The notes: generated by a model from the letters alone, not told the origin. A stretch of 64,000 bases of DNA from Achatina immaculata (GCA_009760885.1 CM019692.1:45879430-45943429), one strand, 5' to 3'; shown: positions 11,945-24,360, numbered from the stretch's first letter. A program made the numbers and translations.

Positions 11945-12190
11945 GAAAGCGCTGTCCGATGTGGTCGTGGCCGACGTGCTAGCGTCAAGGTTGGCGAATC
12001 ATAGTCGATCAAGATCTTTTCTCATGACCTTCCTGGTACTCGCAGTAACAGGTCAAGCCTGGCTGACGGGGGCAGGGATCGTTACAGTACCCCCATGTCC
12101 GTGGAGTCTGCTAAAGAAGTATTGCACCCCCCCCCCCTTTTTTTTTAGCTTTTTTTTTAGCTTCCTTCAGACACCAAAAGAAAAAGAAAT
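11945..12190 (+). mobile_element. SINE-like element, 3'-truncated
   Basis: Matches the SINE at 61373-61725 and 9204-9930: gctagcgtcaaggttggcga, accatag-like segment, ctggtactcgcagtaacagg, ccatgtccgtggagtctgct. The sequence degenerates in C/T runs (12125-12165), and the family-alpha LINE tail begins shortly after, at about 12198. Confidence 0.7.
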
Positions 12191-12197
12191 TAACCGT

Positions 12198-14783
12198 CAT
12201 ATCTTATATATCATATATCCTTCCCGTGCCGTTAAACGTCACATAGGGCTCGCAAGTTAGTTCGCCAATTTTTTCCTGTCTTCGGCGAGCTTTTCAACCT
12301 CATCAAGGGATTGTTTGCCTATTAATTTGGCCTCTTTTAACAATGTCCTCTTTAGAGTTTCACGTGGTCTGCCTCTTTTTCTTCGGCCTGTTGTGTTCCA
12401 TTTTATAACTTGTTTTGGGATTATCTGATCATTTCTCCTCATCACTTGACCAACTCCTTTTCCTGATCACCCATGAGACTGGTTGTTGTTCAGTCATCTG
12501 TCTTATCTCTGCATTGTTCTTGACTTCGTTCCACTTGATGCTGAGTATTTTCCTTAGGCGTTTGTTTTCAGAAGAGTCTAATTTCTTGTCTGTTTTTTTT
12601 TAGTTGTTTTCCAGCTTTCACATGCATAAATGAGGGTGGATATTACATTTGAATTGGTTTTTGTGCTTATAACTTTTTAATGCCATATGTTCTCAAGATT
12701 CTTGAAGATTGATGCTGCTTTTGCAATTCTAATTTTAACTTCCTTTCTAGTGTCACCATCCTGGTCTATGTAGCTGCCAAGGTATGCAAATTGACTGACT
12801 TCTTCAACATCTGCCCCTTCAGCGTGTATTTTTCCATTTTGATTGAGAGGAATTTTCATTATTTTTGTTTTGTCCTTGTTAATTTCAAGTCTTATTTTGC
12901 TAACCAGTGAAGACAGGCTATCTGTTTTTTCTTGCATGGAATTCACATTGTTACTGATAAGAGTTGTGTCATCAGCAAAATCAAGATCTTCTAGTTGGGT
13001 CTCATGTACCTAGTCAATACCTATGTTACCTGTACAGCATTTTTTCATTATGAAGTCTATTGTAATTCCAAAAGCAAAGGACACAGTATACATCCTTATT
13101 TCACGCCTGTTTCAATCTGGAATCATTCACTCATCCCTTCTTCTGTTTTGACTGCACAAACATATCCATTGTAGAGGTCCTTAATGATGTTGACAATTTT
13201 AGATGGTATTCCATAGAGACTTAAAATTCTCCACAATGAATCTCTGTGTATGCTATCATATGCCTTTTTAAAATGTATGAAGTTCAGTATTAATGGTTTC
13301 TGCTTTTCAATATGTTCTTCGAGTATTATTCTTAGAGTAAAGATCTAGTCGAGACAGCTTCTCCCTTTTCGAAATCCTGCTTGTTCTTCTCTCATTGTGT
13401 TATCCACTATATCGTTAAGTCTGTTCAAAATGACCTTGCAAAATACTTTTGACAAAACTGATATTAAGGTGACTCCTCTCTAGTTTTACAGTCACTAAGG
13501 TTGCCTTTTTTTTGTTGTTGAGATTTTAGCAATGATTCTTTTTTTTTCATGTAGAAGGGACCTTTTCTTCTTTCCAGACCTTATTAAATATTCTCTGTAG
13601 TTGTCTCATGTTGTCACTATTGATAGCTTTTAACATTTCGGCTGTTATTTCATCTTCACCTGCAGCTTTGTTGCTAGCCATTAAATTCACTGCTGTTTCA
13701 GTATCATGCAATGTAATTTCATCTAGGCTGACATTTAGTTGTGGGGCTGGTAAGTCGGTTTCAAGGTTTAACAATTCTTTTGGGTGTGGTCTATTAAGTA
13801 TTTATTGCTTTTGGTCTTTACTTGATGTTAATAGGGTTCCAGTTTTGCTGAGGATTGATCTTTCTTTGGATGTAATAGTACCTGTTAGCCTCTTTTGTAT
13901 GTTATGTAAAGTTTTGCTGTCTCCTGTTTTTGCTGCTTTCTCTGCCTCTTTCGCCATATTGTCTATGTATTCTTTTTTATCCCTTCTAGCTTAACCTTTT
14001 ATTTTCTTGTCTATTTCTTTGTATGTTGCTTTACCCAGATCTTTTCCAAGATCTGTTTTTACATTCAACATGTCTAATTTGCCTGCTCGTCTTTCATATA
14101 TATACTTCCATGTGTTTTCTCATATCCGTGCTTTTCTATTTGTTTTTTTTTTTCAGTCCAGCACTTGCTTTTGCTGCTGTGATAATGGCTGTGCTGTAAG
14201 AACTTCATAATTCACCTATACCTATTTCCTCTACTTCACTAGATGTTGTGGAATGATTGGTAATTTCCTGATTGAAATTACTGTTAGTATTCTCTTCTTG
14301 TAGGCTGTTGCTGTTTATCTTTCTGTGTTTTGATTTCTTGTGTTGGCTTTTCAGTTTTAGTTTTATTTTCCCTATACACATGTTGTGATCACTGTTAACA
14401 TTTGCACCCCTATAAGCCCTTACATCTATCGGAAATGTTCTGTATTGCTTTCTAATACAAAAATGATCTATCTGGTTTCTAGTTCTATCATCTGGAGATA
14501 TCCACGTTGTTTTATATATCTCTTTGTGTGGAAATATTGTGCCTCCAATGACCATGCCCTCTGTTAGACATATTTCAGTTAATCTTTCTCCGTTCTGATT
14601 AACCATGTCAGTTCCTTCTTTTCCCATTACTTTTCAACGTCGGTGTTATCTTTCCCTACCTTAGCGTTGAAGTCCCCCATAGCAATTAAGATGTCGTGTT
14701 TAGGGACTTTGTTGATGATTTGTTGTAGTTGGTGATAGAAGTCCTCTTTCACATCATCATCTGCATCATTCGTGGGTGCCTAA
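12198..14783 (-). pseudogene. LINE family alpha, EN C-terminus plus RT, decayed
   Basis: Read on the minus strand it begins inside the endonuclease near 14780 (CAPTNDADDD-like). It continues through MGDFNAKVGKDNTDVE, GGTIFPHKEIYKTTWISP and NQIDHFCIRKQYR (about 14470-14420) and NVNSDHNMCIGKIKLKL. RT fragments follow: NKAAGEDEITAEMLKAI (13600s) and QFAYLGSYIDQDGDTRKEV (12780s). It ends in RRNDQIIPKQVIKWNT (12420) and a degenerate tail related to ataagatat. Several stops and frameshifts make it inactive. Its closest relative here is the minus-strand copy at 31406-33558. Confidence 0.9.
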
Positions 14784-14849
14784 CACTGTATAATAATACA
14801 TTAATAATACAGTGTTATGCATCCACGGACCGCCACAACGGGCTCCTAA

Positions 14850-14930
14850 TTCGATACGATGTTGTGCCTCAACATCTTCACCACATCGGCTGCAAAGAAC
14901 GTCATGCCGGAAGTTCCAGAGAGATATACC
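14850..14930 (+). mobile_element. SINE 3' fragment
   Basis: gatgttgtgcctcaacatct followed by tcaccacatcggctgcaaag matches the 3' part of the dispersed SINE (9830-9890, 61640-61690). The fragment runs directly into the pentanucleotide array. Confidence 0.7.
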
Positions 14931-15040
14931 ATACCATACCATACCATGCCATGCCATGCTATGCTATACTATACTATACTATACTATACTATACTACACT
15001 GCACTATACTATACTATACTATACTATACTATACTATACT
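14928..15040. repeat. Pentanucleotide microsatellite
   Basis: About 22 units that drift from ccata through gccat/gctat to actat. It follows the SINE 3' end directly, which suggests the array grew from the element's pentanucleotide tail. Confidence 0.9.
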
Positions 15041-15299
15041 TGTGGAAAAAATATGGCAAAGTACATGATGGTGAGGAAAAAAAAAGATTCCTCGGTGTTC
15101 ATTGTCTTCAGACAGACTGCATGAAGTGGTTCAGTGGTTACCGTCGAGGACCTTCCAAGCCAGTGAAGTACACAGTGGTCCCTGTACAAGCACCCCCTTT
15201 CACACCCCTACCCACACCCCCGAAGAACAGGCATCGAGAAAAATTATTTCAGTGAAAGAACTCAATAACTGACTTCTTCGTAGGCTCCACTATTATAGG

Positions 15300-16145
15300 T
15301 AAGATGCCTGTTCCTGATAATACCTCGAGGAAGAAGGGCAGTGTCCTTGACCGGCCCTAGTTACCTCCTCTGGCCCTGACAGCCATGTCTAAACCTACGA
15401 AATGTTTGAATGCCGACGATAAAGGAAGTCAGGTAGACACATCCAAGTTGATTCTGCAGCAATTTGGGCGATGTAGTGATAACTGTTTGGAACGACTTGT
15501 CATCATCGATGAAATATGTTTGCACCAGCATGGACCTGAGCCCGTACTAGCTCCCGCAGTGGCCGCAGGCCATGACCGTAGAAATGTAAGACCTAAAAAG
15601 AAAGGCCACGGCCACTGTGAGGTTTTTTTTCCATGAGGGCGTGGGGGGATGTTGGGGAAAATAAGAGCCGTATTTTGATGATTGGCTTTCTTTTTAAAAT
15701 TAACTATCTTCCAAACAATTAATGTAGAAAAGCAGTCTAGCGTGTTATGCTGATTAAATGATGAATTCATCGTTTAATCGGCATACCACGTTAGACTGCT
15801 ATTCTAAAAGCGAAGAAGCCGCGGAAAGATATTCTTTTTGCAGGACAGTGGGCCCCTTCCCCCCTCACAAGACGTTAGATGTTTTAAAAAATTTGGGGTT
15901 TGAGTGTGTAGATTATCCACCTTACTCAGCAGATCTTGCTCTGTCTGTTTCCTGTTTCCAACCTTAACGGAGTATTTGAAAGGGAAGAAATTTTGGAACG
16001 ATTCAGGGGTGGTAGCAGCAACAGATCAGTGTTTCAATGATAAGATATCAGATTTGTTTGCTTGTTTGTTTTTAAGAAGGATTAACAAAATTGAGAAGCG
16101 ATGTGCCAAGTGTGTTGAGCGTCGTGATGAAAATGTGGAATAACA
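15300..16145 (+). pseudogene. Mariner-like transposase relic
   Basis: Fragments of a mariner-family DDD transposase in shifting frames. First catalytic region: LERLVIIDEICLHQHGPE (15490s-15540; family consensus has D-E-T-W here). Second-aspartate region: FLQDSGPLPPHKTLDVL (about 15835-15885), then NLGFECVDYPPYSADLA, matching the family's HPPYSPDLAP block. The end, RRINKIEKRCAKCVERRD (about 16070-16130), resembles the C-terminal WEKCVE segment. A segment between the first and second regions is replaced by about 100 bp containing a 70-bp palindrome. It is inactive; no terminal repeats were identified. Confidence 0.75.
15731..15800. repeat. 70-bp near-perfect palindrome
   Basis: The left arm begins agcagtctagcgtgttatgc. 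The right arm is its reverse complement with four mismatches in 35 pairs, three of them G-T compatible in RNA. There is no loop: the centre is gatgaattcatc. It sits inside the mariner relic. Confidence 0.95.
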
Positions 16146-17300
16146 TCCAAGTTTCATAGCTATAGGTCATTCCCTTCTTGGTCGGGCCGGTAACTTTTCA
16201 GCACCCCCTTGCATAGTCCAAGAGTAAAGTCGACTGCCGTGAAAGAGAAAGAACAGTTATTATGATCAGCAGACCCTAGCTACTCCAAGATCCAGTGGGT
16301 AACTGGTTGTTGTGTAACTGGTGATAGGACACGCGATGGAGCATGTCCGTGAACTAGGTCGCTCAGGATCCTCAAACAAGTTAAAAGTAATTTACTCATT
16401 CTCTGCCTGTGCTTCACCATGATCACAATGTTGGCTGCAAGTAAATAAATAAATAAAATATAATAATGATTTCGCACTTCTAGGATGACAGAACAACAAT
16501 CGATCAAGCATGATCACCGTTCTTTTTTTTGCGTGAATGATTGCCTGAAATTTGGCCTGCGTTTAGCGAGGGATGTAAAATTCTGGAAAACACAGGAAGT
16601 ACTCAAACTTTTGGTATTCAGGGCAACAGACGACGAGGTGAGCGAAGGCGAGCATAAGCGTTGATTCATTGATGATTTATTCCACATTAAATGGTTTAAT
16701 ATACGTTTTTATGTACGCATATTTTTAAACTAAACATAAAGACAGCATGTGTTCTAGTTGTCCATGTGATAAGCACCTCGCGAAAACAAGTATGGCTCAA
16801 CTTTAGGCGAAGTATTGCGTTACTCTTTCAGCGAACCAAGCATCGCCAGGAATGGATAAGTCTCAAAACATATTCAGGGAGTTTTACCCAGCTGTATTTA
16901 AACAGAAATTTCTTAACACAAATTGATTTGGTGGTATACCGTTTTGTAGAGAATTTGTGTTGTAAGTGAAAACGGGCGTGGTTGTCAAGGAAACTACCAA
17001 AGCGCACTTGCAAATGACCAGAAAACTTAGACTAAATGTGCTTTACAAAAAAACAAAAACTTTTGACACTTAGCACGTAGACTTGGGGAATTGTTTTCAT
17101 GTGATATCACACACGGGTTTTTTTCTCATTTAAATCTTCAGATATTGATGAAAAATAAACATTCCTCGGACATTATATTCCAGGAACTTAAGGCTGCTAA
17201 ATATATCATCAAAATTTAAAAAAAAAAAATTACCCAGTTAATGAACTGTATAATTTAACTGATTAAAATATAATCTAAATGGGCTAAATAATGGCATAGT
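16146..17300. other. Intergenic stretch, no gene recognised
   Basis: Includes a (AAAT)n-like run at 16441-16460. Overlapping short open frames occur on both strands at 16766-17013, with no recognisable domain or splice structure. Confidence 0.4.
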
Positions 17301-17310
17301 TAATTTGTCT

Positions 17311-17517
17311 TATCTTATCTTATATCCTTCCCGTGCCGTTAAACGTCATATAGGGCTCGCAAAGTAGTTCGCCAATTTTTCCTGTCTTCGGCGAGTCTTT
17401 CAACCTCATCAAGGGATTTTATGCCTGTTAATTTGACCTTTCTTAACAATGTCCTCTTCAGAGTTTCACACGGTCTGCTCTTTTTCTTTGGCCTGTTGTG
17501 TTCCACTTGATAGCTTC
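17311..17517 (-). mobile_element. Short LINE family alpha 3' end
   Basis: The minus strand carries the C-terminal codons and tail of family alpha. On the + strand it begins tatcttatcttatatccttc, followed by ccgtgccgttaaacg. A target duplication taatttgtct flanks it (17301-17310 and 17518-17527). The insertion is about 207 bp and heavily 5'-truncated. Confidence 0.92.
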
Positions 17518-17527
17518 TAATTTGTCT

Positions 17528-18618
17528 ACTGAGGTGAAATTGTATTTGATTCTTTTATTGCATCTTCCTGAGTCTTTTATTCTGCATTTATTCTGACTTT
17601 TGTATTCTGCATTTGTTCTGACTTTTGTTTACAAAGAGAACCAAACACCTTTATTCACCTTTGTTTTCCAGTATCAGTTGTATCATAATTAATGTTTGCA
17701 ATCATTTCTGCATCTTTATGAGAGTGCTGTCATGTTTTAGGTAGGTACTGGGTGCAACTATTTGCTTTGCAGTAGTTTCCAAGAGTATTTACGTAATAGT
17801 GCTAGCAGCAAAAGTTTTGTACCAAACTTAGATTGGCCAGTTGCAAGCAATATTTAACAAGAGAAGAAGGAGGTCACTAATAATAAGTAGAGAAATTAAA
17901 GCAGTAAACAGTTACACTAAATCAGATATTATTGAAGTAAAGATGTATTTGCGTGTGTGGTACAGTTTTGCAAAAATAGAAAAATCACATGAATGAATGA
18001 ATGAGGGAAAACATTTTATTTGCAGTCCAATCTAACTATATGCTCTTTGTCTCTCAGCTTTCATTATTCTTGAACACAGAGTTCAGTGCAAATATAGATA
18101 AGAAAATAAGGGGCAAAAAATGTCAATTAAAAGATAATAGACAGTGTTTTAGCATGTTTTCTTCAGAGATAACTCAAAGACATAAGCTGCAAATAAACAA
18201 ATGTAAAACCACTTATCTATTAAGCTTCAAACACTTAAAGAAATCCAGCAAGCAAGGATCAAAGATGTCTGCCAAAACAGCCTTTAAAGATTAGTCCTGG
18301 TGTTTCATTGGTAAAAATTATGGTGCCATTTTCAGGAGGTAGAAGTATAAGAAATGAAGATAAGAAAAAATGTTTACTATTGCAGCCTAAATTATTCTTA
18401 GGGTATAAACATAGAGACAAATAATAGTAATAAAATAATAATAATAACAATAAATAACTGAACTTAAAAAAAAAAACCCAGAAAATATTCGCATTTGTCA
18501 GATTGTCTAATTTCTGCCAAGACAGAGACAGCTGTTTTTGACACAGAGTACTTACATTAGCATTTTAAATGTATTATTAGATCTTAAGAAAAAGCATGTT
18601 AGAATAAGCTGTTAAGAG
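17528..18618. other. AT-rich stretch, no gene recognised
   Basis: Contains an (AAT)n-like run at about 18421-18455. No coding similarity was seen. Confidence 0.4.
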
Positions 18619-18874
18619 TCCAACACCTGTGAATATCTACATCAAAAACAACAAAACCCAGCAAGTTAAAGAATTCAAGTATTTTGGCTGCATGCTTACA
18701 GAAGATGGGAAGCGTGATAGAGAAGTTGAAGTTAGAACACAAAGAGCAAATGCCATTACATATCAGCTATCCTCGCACCCAAACATATCACTAGAAACCA
18801 GGAGACAGTTAATTATACCATATTTATACCACCACTATGCTACCAGTGCCAGACATTGGCATTGACCAAGAAAC

Positions 18875-21800
18875 TTCTTCTTCTTCAGCTTTCCAATCCA
18901 TTAAAAGGCTCATTGCTGTACTGCAGATAAAGTTCACCTCTATTCCTCTCTATTCATAATCTTCTCTCTCCAGTTGGTGACACCAATTTCTTTTATATCC
19001 TCTTCTATATTGTCTTTCCATCTCTGTCTTGGTCTACTATCTGGTCTTGTTTCCCTAATCTCTTGTGCATACATCATTTTCATTTGTCTGTTCTCTTCCA
19101 TTCTTTCTACATGTCCCAGCTAGCGTAGTATGTTCAGTATCAAGACATTTATAATTCGTTGGTATTTAAATAAGCTGTTCAGTTCAGTGTTCTTTCTAGC
19201 TATCCATTCTCCGCTGTTGGTATCCTTTTTTGGCTCAAAGATTCTTCTTAGGATCTTGTTCTAAAAGATCTGCAATTGTTATTCATCTTTCTTTGTTGTA
19301 CTCCATGTTTCTGATCCATACATGACAGGTGGTCTTATTATTATAGTTTTGTAGATTATTATTTTGGTGTTTTGGGACAGGATTTTGGATTTTAACAGGT
19401 GTTGTAAGGCAAAGTATATTTTATTCCATATCTGTACTCTGTTTTTAATTTCCTCGCTTACTGTGTTGTTTCTGTTGAAGGTTGTGCCTAGATATTTGTA
19501 TGTTTCTGGTTTATAATCATCTCTCCAACATTTATATAATCTGAATCATTCTGCCTCTAGTCTCTTGATATCGTCATATACTCTGTCTTATCTTGGTTAA
19601 TGGTCAGGCCCATTTTTAGTGCTGCATCTTTCAGGTATCCCCTGTGTGGTACCCGGGATCTGCAAAGAGTAGGACCAGTGTACCCTACCACGCATGATCG
19701 TAAAAGGCGACTAAGGAGGGTTCAGCATAGGGCCAGCAACCCTATCTGGTAAAAAAACTATCAGACTGCTACAGAAACAGAAGCAAGGGAAAAAATAAAT
19801 GCGGGTGGAAGGAGAAATGCTTATCAGGAAACTGAGCCCATGAAGGTTGTGGATGAAAGCCAGCCACTGGAAGTCCCCAGTCCGACTGCAGACCTCCTGG
19901 AACCTAAACACAAGATGCAAATAGGCAGCTGAAATGTAAGAACACTTAACCAGACTGGAAAACTAGCACAAACCATCAAGGAAATGCACAGATACAAACT
20001 AGACATACTAGGAATACAAGAAGCAAGATGGACAGGACAAGACAGAAGGAAATTAATAACACAGCACACAGAAGATACAATAATATGGTCAGGTAAAGAA
20101 GATCATCATGAAGGAGGAGTAGCATTGATTATAACAAAAGAAGCATCAAGAGCATTGCTGAAATGTACCCCTGTAAATGAGAGATTATTATATGGACGCT
20201 TCAACTCAAGATTCATGAAGCTGTCTATTATAGTTTGTTATGCACCAACAGAAGCAGCTGAAGAGGAATTAAAAGAACATTTTTACAACAGCCTCCAAGC
20301 CACAGTGGAAACAATACCCAAGCATGGTATGCTACTCATCTTGAGCAACTTCAGTACAAAAGTAGGCAAAGAAAATGAAGATAGAAGAAGAATCATGAGA
20401 AGAGAAGGAATCGGAGAAATAAATGAAAATGGAGAAAGACTGTGCAGTTTCTGTGAAGAAAACATGATGACCATTGGAGGGACAATTTTCCAACACAAAA
20501 ACATCCATAAAGTGACTTGGAGGTCCCCAGATAAAACCACAGAACCAAATCGATCACATACTAATAAACAACAAGTGGAAATGGTCACTACAAGATGTGC
20601 AAGCAAGGAAAGGAGCAGATGTAGGATGTGATCACAACCTTCAGGTAGCAAAAATAAAACTAAAATTAAGGAAAGCCAAAATCGGACAACATAGAAAGAT
20701 ATGTTTTGATAGAAGAAAACTGAAAGACCAGCAAACAAGAAATGAATTCTCAGTAGTACTTAAGAACTGCTTCAGTGTCCTACAAGACGAAACAGAAATG
20801 TCCATACTAGAGTTCAGTAAAATACTACAGGAGACAGCAAAAGAGGTGCTGGGATATCGGAAACAGAGAAAAGAGGAATGGATAAGCAAGACCACATCGG
20901 AAAAGATAGAACAGAGAAAAGAAATCAAGAAAAAATTACTGAACACCAAATCACAAAGGCTTAAAGAACAAGTTTTAAGTAATTATGCACAAAAAGACAA
21001 GGAAGTGAAGGAATCATGCCGTCAAGGTAAATGTCAATGCTATGATAGCTTAGCAGAAGCAACAGAGAAAGGAGCATATGTAAATGACATGAAAACCATA
21101 TACAAAATCACAAAGCAGATGACAGGTAACTTCAGCACAAGATGTGAGAATGCAGTAAGGACACTAAAGGGACAACTGGTTAGTGGAGAAAGAGAAAGAG
21201 TTGAAAGATGGAGGGAACACTTTAACACCCTACTAAACAGAACACAAGCAGCACAAACAATAGACATACCTGAAGCAGAAATGGAACTAAACATCAAAAC
21301 AGGACCAGTAACAATAAGTGAAGTAAAGGAGGTGATAAAGAAGCTAAAATTAGACAGAGCACCAGGTGAAGATGAAGTGACTGGAGAGATGTTGAAAGCA
21401 GAAGAAACAGAAACACCAAAACAACTTTGCCGGATACTACAACAAATTTGGGATCTAGAAAAGCTCCAGAGGAGTGGAAAACTGGCCTTATAGTAAAACT
21501 ACCAAAGAAGGGTGACCTCAGAGATTGCGGGAACTGGAGAGGCATTACCCTACTGCCACTCACCAGTAAAGTATTTTGCAGAATAATCATCAACAGAATT
21601 GTAGCAGCACTTGGAAAGAGCAGGCAGGATTTAGGAAAGGAAGATCATGCATAGACAGCATATTTGTACTTAGACAAATATTAGAACAGGCAAATGAGTG
21701 GCATAGCATAACATATGCATTGTTTATAGATTTTGAGAAAACCTTTGACAGTGTCAATAGAGATGCACTGTGGAAAATCCTAAGATGGCATGGCCTTCCC

Positions 21801-23342
21801 CCATAAGATAGTGAGTTTAATCAAAGCCCTATATGAGGGTTTTCAGTGCAAAGTGATCTGTGGAGAACATACCTCCAGCAGCTTTAGGGTACAAACAGGA
21901 GTGAAGCAGGGATGTGTACTATCACCAACATTATTTATCTTGGCAGTGGACTGGTTAATGAAGGAGGCAACATAAGATAAATGCAGAGGATTACAATGGA
22001 CCCTTGACACATTGCTGGAGGACCTTGACGTTGCAGACGACATTTGTCTACTATCAAGCAGCCACAAAGATATGCAAGATAAAATAAACAAACTAACTCA
22101 GAATGCAAACAACATAGGACTAAAGATCAACATAGGAAAGACAAAGTTAATGAAGCAAAATGTGAACAACAGAAATGTACTCAGAGTAGATAGCAAGTTA
22201 GTGGAGGAGGTCAAAGAATTTGTATACCTTGGCAGTAGAGTAGTAGAAAATGGAGACAGCACAGAGGACATCAACAGCTGACTTACTAGAGCAAACCAGG
22301 CTTTTGCAGAGCTGCAGACTATATGGAAATCTAAAAAACTAAACATAAATACGAAAATCAGGATATTTAAGAGCAATGTTCTAAGTATACTACTGTATGG
22401 AAGTGAATGCTGGAAAATCACCAAAACGATAGAAAACAAGTTGAATTCTTTCCAGACTAAATGTTTACGAAGAATTTTGGCCAAACACCATAAGAAGTAA
22501 CATCTTGTTAGCAGAAATGCAGATGAAGCCACTGAAAGCAATTATTGAGGAAAGACTGGTGATGATTGGGACATATGCTCTAAGTGACTGACAACTCACT
22601 ACCAAAAATAGCACTAAGATGGACATCACAGGGGAACAGAAGTAAGGGTAGACCAAAAGAGACATAGAGAAGAACAACAGAAAAGATGTTGAGCAATAAA
22701 GGGCTCACCTGGGCAAGAGCAGAAAAAAAGGCAAAGGACAGGCATTTGTGAAAAACCCTTGTGGAAGCCCCATGTGCCCTGGGCACTTAAGGTTCAGAGA
22801 GAGATCTTTCAGGTATATGCAGGTATAAATGACTTCTTGCATAGTTTCCCCCCACTAGGTCGATGTCATCAGCATATCCTAGTATTTTACCTTTTTTTTC
22901 TGTACTGCTTTCTTCTTTCACTTTTCTGATTACCTTTTCTAGTGCTAGGTTGAATAGTAATGGAGATAATGTATCACCTTGTTTTAAACCAGTTCTGATA
23001 GAGAAGTATTCTGACTTCCTTCCTTTATATATTACCATATTTTGTGCATCCTCCATAAATATTCTAATCAGATTGATTAATTTATTAGGTATCTCAGTTC
23101 TTTCATAATTTTCCATAAGCTTCTCCTATCTATGCTGTCATAGGCTTTCTTGAAGTCAGTTAAGATATTATGTACTTCTTTTCCATATTTCCAGTACTTT
23201 TCTGCTCTTTGAAGCAGATAAAATATTTGGTCTGTGGTTGATCTATTCTTCCTAAAACCTGCAAACCTGCTTGATAGTCTCCCAATATGTTCTCGTTGTA
23301 TGGTTTTAATCTATTTAAAAGTATAATAGACAGGATTTTGTA
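18875..23342 (-). mobile_element. LINE family epsilon, nested in delta
   Basis: Minus-strand element in two parts, 18875-19638 and 22804-23342, separated by a family-beta insertion. The upstream part encodes RT: DYQAGL (near 23275), MVIYKGRKSEYFSIRTGLKQ (motif B region, about 23035-22975), LGYADDIDLVGGN (motif C). The downstream part resumes with LKDAALKMGLTINQDKTEYM and ends in a GAA-repeat tail (cttcttcttcttcagctttcc on the + strand at 18874-18893). Imperfect target duplications accaagaaac / actgagaaac lie at 18865-18874 and 23343-23352. A second 3' end of the family is at 56760-57055. Confidence 0.85.
19639..22803 (+). pseudogene. Full-length LINE family beta, decayed, nested in epsilon
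   Basis: It begins at the family 5' end (gtgtggtacccgggatctgc) and ends in a short GA tail. A 13-bp target duplication, atctttcaggtat, flanks it (19626-19638 and 22804-22816). The coding order matches the copy at 42967-46160. Endonuclease: LDILGIQEARWTGQ, VCYAPTEAAEEELKEHF, MTIGGTIFQHKNIHKVTW. RT: RAPGEDEVTGEMLKAEE, FIDFEKTFDSVNRDALWK, QTGVKQGCVLSPTLF, a degraded LDVADDICLLSSSH, FVYLGSRVVENGDSTEDI. A stop in the WNVRTL motif (ggcagctga), several frameshifts and further stops inactivate it. An LSNFSTKVG variant replaces the catalytic LGDFNAKVG. Confidence 0.95.
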
Positions 23343-23637
23343 ACTGAGAAACAGCAAAATAAAATATCTGCATGTGAAATGAAATGCCTAAGAAAAACAG
23401 AAACCATTACTAGGGGATACAAGATAAGAAATTATGACATAAGACAATTGGTAGGAACTCCAGCATGCCACAGTATGTAGAGAAACAATGAATTAAGTGG
23501 TTTGACCACTTAGTAAGAATGATCCATATATAGCCAGCTGTGAGGGCCTTCAATCAAAGAACTACAGGGCACAGATCAAGAGGAAGACCCTAGAAAAGAT
23601 GGATAGATGGAGTTATATAAACACTCACAAATTATAT

Positions 23638-24281
23638 CACCATCATGTGCCGTGCCGACTGGCGTTGGCTATTATGCTTCTCCAGAGTATCCGATCCTTC
23701 ATGCAGGCCATCAGTTCAGTTGGTGATCTCCTCTCACACCATCCTGTCAGACTGTCCAGTATCATTTCTCATGGTCTTCCTCTTGATCTTCTTCCTTCTA
23801 TTTTTCCTGTTGTTATAATATTTTCAATGCCCCCTCTTCTCATTGCATGTCCTATGAAAGTACATTGTCTCTCTCTTATCTTTTTGACAAGATTTTTTTG
23901 TCTCTCCAGCTCTTCTCCTACATTCTTCATTAGTTAGTTTTGCTGTCCAGGGGATTCGCAACATTCTTCTAATAAACCACATTTCTGCTGCTTCCATTGA
24001 TTTTTGTGCAGACTTGCCTATTGTCCATGATTCACTTCCATATAACAAGATAGGTTCAATATAGCATTTTAGGACTCGTTTTCTAACATTCATTGATAAA
24101 GATGTGTTAGCTAATATGTTTCTCATTCTCTGAAATGCAGTCTTTGCTTGGCCTATTCTGTTCCTAATTTCTGTTCTGCATTTCCCATCTGAAGTTATTA
24201 CTGCTCCAAGGTATTTGAATTTCTGCACCTGCTTTAGAATAGTTCTGTTTAATTTAATACTGCATGCTGGTGGATTCTGTT
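23638..24281 (-). mobile_element. LINE family zeta 3' fragment, nested in delta
   Basis: Minus-strand RT C-terminal region: KFKYLGAVITSDGKCRTEI (about 24222-24166), LLYGSESWTIGKSAQKSM, MWFIRRMLRIPWTAKLTNEE (about 23985-23926). Its 3' end on the + strand is caccatcatgtgccgtgccg. A 10-bp target duplication, caaattatat, flanks it (23628-23637 and 24282-24291). Removing it rejoins the family-delta sequence. Confidence 0.93.
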
Positions 24282-24360
24282 CAAATTATATGTGGCCCAA
24301 AAATGCCAACTGCATCTCTCATTGACGCCTTACAGTACAAGAGGAAGAATAAAGTAAAGT

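Larger units (their letters stand above)
18619..24360 (+). mobile_element. LINE family delta, host of a nested stack
   Basis: The outermost element of the nest is present in three pieces: about 18619-18874, 23343-23637 and 24282-24360. Piece 1 encodes QQVKEFKYFGCMLTEDGK and YHHYATSARHWH. Piece 2 continues as aaaataaaatatctgcatgt then gaaatgaaatgcctaag. Piece 3 carries the end (ccaactgcatctctcattga ... agaggaagaataaagtaaag). The uninterrupted relative at 59025-60395 has these three parts joined in the same order, so the intervening sequence is insertion. It is 5'-truncated and inactive. Confidence 0.85.

Noticed and set aside
16766..17013. Overlapping frames on both strands
   Set aside because: They are short, have no recognisable domain, splice or start evidence, and lie in unremarkable sequence.
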